NCBI RefSeq assembly: GCF_023898315.1
Contig: NC_064621.1
Location: 130,632,521 to 130,696,520, forward strand
DNA from: Schistocerca nitens
Taxonomy: Eukaryota > Arthropoda > Insecta > Orthoptera > Acrididae
DNA: 64,000 nucleotides
Reading direction: 5' to 3'
Shown: positions 63,032-64,000 of the stretch, piece by piece
How the letters are laid out: each line of letters begins with the position of its first letter
How positions within the stretch are numbered: position 1 is the first letter of the stretch
Position numbers and translations under genes: made by a program
The notes under the pieces: generated by a model
Seen by the model: only the letters and a program-made list of their open reading frames with translations
Databases searched by the model: none
What the model was told of the DNA's origin: nothing

Positions 63032-64000
63032 CACTCCTGGAAATTGAAATAAGGACACCGTGAATTCATTGTCCCAGGAAGGGGAAACTTTATTGACACA
63101 TTCCTGGGGTCAGATACATCACATGATCACACTGACAGAACCACAGGCACATAGACACAGGCAACAGAGCATGCACAATGTCGGCACTAGTACAGTGTAT
63201 ATCCACCTTTCGCAGCAATGCAGGCTGCTATTCTCCCATGGAGACGATCGTAGAGATGCTGGATGTAGTCCTGTGGAACGGCTTGCCATGCCATTTCCAC
63301 CTGGCGCCTCAGTTGGACCAGCGTTCGTGCTGGACGTGCAGACCGCGTGAGACGACGCTTCATCCAGTCCCAAACATGCTCAATGGGGGACAGATCCGGA
63401 GATCTTGCTGGCCAGGGTAGTTGACTTACACCTTCTAGAGCACGTTGGGTGGCACGGGATATATGCGGACGTGCATTGTCCTGTTGGAACAGCAAGTTCC
63501 CTTGCCGGTCTAGGAATGGTAGAACGATGGGTTCGATGACGGTTTGGATGTACCGTGCACTATTCAGTGTCCCCTCGACGATCACCAGTGGTGTACGGCC
63601 AGTGTAGGAGATCGCTCCCCACACCATGATGCCGGGTGTTGGCCCTGTGTGCCTCGGTCGTATGCAGTCCTGATTGTGGCGCTCACCTGCACGGCGCCAA
63701 ACACGCATACGACCATCATTGGCACCAAGGCAGAAGCGACTCTCATCGCTGAAGACGACACGTCTCCATTCGTCCCTCCATTCACGCCTGTCGCGACACC
63801 ACTGGAGGCGGGCTGCACGATGTTGGGGCGTGAGCGGAAGACGGCCTAACGGTGTGCGGGACCGTAGCCCAGCTTCATGGAGACGGTTGCGAATGGTCCT
63901 CGCCGATACCCCAGGAGCAATAGTGTCCCTAATTTGCTGGGAAGTGGCGGTGCGGTCCCCTACGGCACTGCGTAGGATCCTACGGTCTTGGCGTGCATCC
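63032..64000 (-). mobile_element. Tc1-like element running off the right edge
   Basis: Left inverted repeat CACTCCTGGAAATTGAAATA after TA (63030-63031). The transposase frame is open to the window end. The other terminus is outside. Best-preserved Tc1-like copy here. Confidence 0.9.
63187..64000 (-). CDS. Tc1-like transposase, C-terminal 270 residues, open frame
   Basis: On the minus strand the frame is uninterrupted from the window edge (first full codon at 63999) to a stop at about 63187. It includes SARTIRNRLHEAGLRSRTPL (second helix-turn-helix), WRRVVFSDESRF (first Asp), PGIMVWGAISY, LLFQQDNARPHIS (second Asp) and SPDLSPIEHVWDWMKRRL (Glu), ending AACIAAKGGYTLY. Codon count between the second Asp and Glu is 32, shorter than the usual 34. 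The N-terminus is outside the window. No lesion seen; it may encode active enzyme. Confidence 0.9.
   Translation of the reverse strand, partial: DARQDRRILRSAVGDRTATSQQIRDTIAPGVSARTIRNRLHEAGLRSRTPLGRLPLTPQHRAARLQWCRDRREWRDEWRRVVFSDESRFCLGANDGRMRVWRRAGERHNQDCIRPRHTGPTPGIMVWGAISYTGRTPLVIVEGTLNSARYIQTVIEPIVLPFLDRQGNLLFQQDNARPHISRATQRALEGVSQLPWPARSPDLSPIEHVWDWMKRRLTRSARPARTLVQLRRQVEMAWQAVPQDYIQHLYDRLHGRIAACIAAKGGYTLY

Noticed and set aside
1..64000. CRISPR arrays, operons or prokaryotic defence systems
   Set aside because: No regular spacer-repeat arrays or gene clusters; all evidence points to an insect genome dominated by transposons.

Overview
This is eukaryotic repeat-rich DNA, most likely from an orthopteran insect. 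I recognise many repeat families from grasshopper (Schistocerca-like) genomes, but that is recall, not a search. There are no bacterial operons, no CRISPR arrays and no long unbroken host gene. The window looks like the inside of a very large intron or an intergenic stretch, and almost everything identifiable is a transposable element (TE) or a relic of one. The only convincing host coding sequence is a short exon at 25750-25896. It has a splice acceptor, an ATG, a signal-peptide-like sequence and a GTAAGT donor in phase 1.

Layout. 0-5 kb: a 3.3-kb Tc1-like relic (454-3797) carrying a SINE with a 15-bp target-site duplication (TSD) and a 1.9-kb unidentified insertion. 5.4-6.7 kb: a mariner with an intact D,D34D transposase. 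7-8.5 kb: a LINE interrupted by a foldback repeat with a tRNA-like sequence in each arm. 9.7-15.6 kb: a Tc1-like element swollen by a mariner-like element, two RTE-type LINEs at one target site, a hairpin element, a SINE and a Penelope-like element. 16-24 kb: sparse, with two divergent copies of an old transposon, simple repeats, and a GC-rich tract with clustered TAAT motifs. 24-33 kb: LINE 3' ends, the host exon, a Helitron-like repeat, a rearranged Tc1 relic and SINEs. 34-42 kb: four Tc1-like or related relics and a LINE split by a Helitron-like repeat and a hAT relic. 42-52 kb: a MULE relic, nested SINEs and LINEs, a second Penelope-like relic and an internally deleted mariner-like element. 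52.7-55.3 kb: a 5'-truncated Ty3/gypsy element with one LTR. 55-64 kb: more Tc1-like copies, an I-type LINE with RNase H, a LINE 3' relic, and a Tc1-like transposase frame open to the right edge.

The most informative signal is the nesting order. TSDs and paralogous copies fix many insertion boundaries to the base. The family I call SINE-A (class II tRNA-like head, tail ending in repeats of a TTGAACCATTT-type sequence) is usually the youngest layer and occurs about ten times. Two elements have open transposase frames: mariner 5368-6687 and the right-edge Tc1-like element. All identifications rest on visible motifs, terminal repeats and remembered family features; no database comparison was possible.
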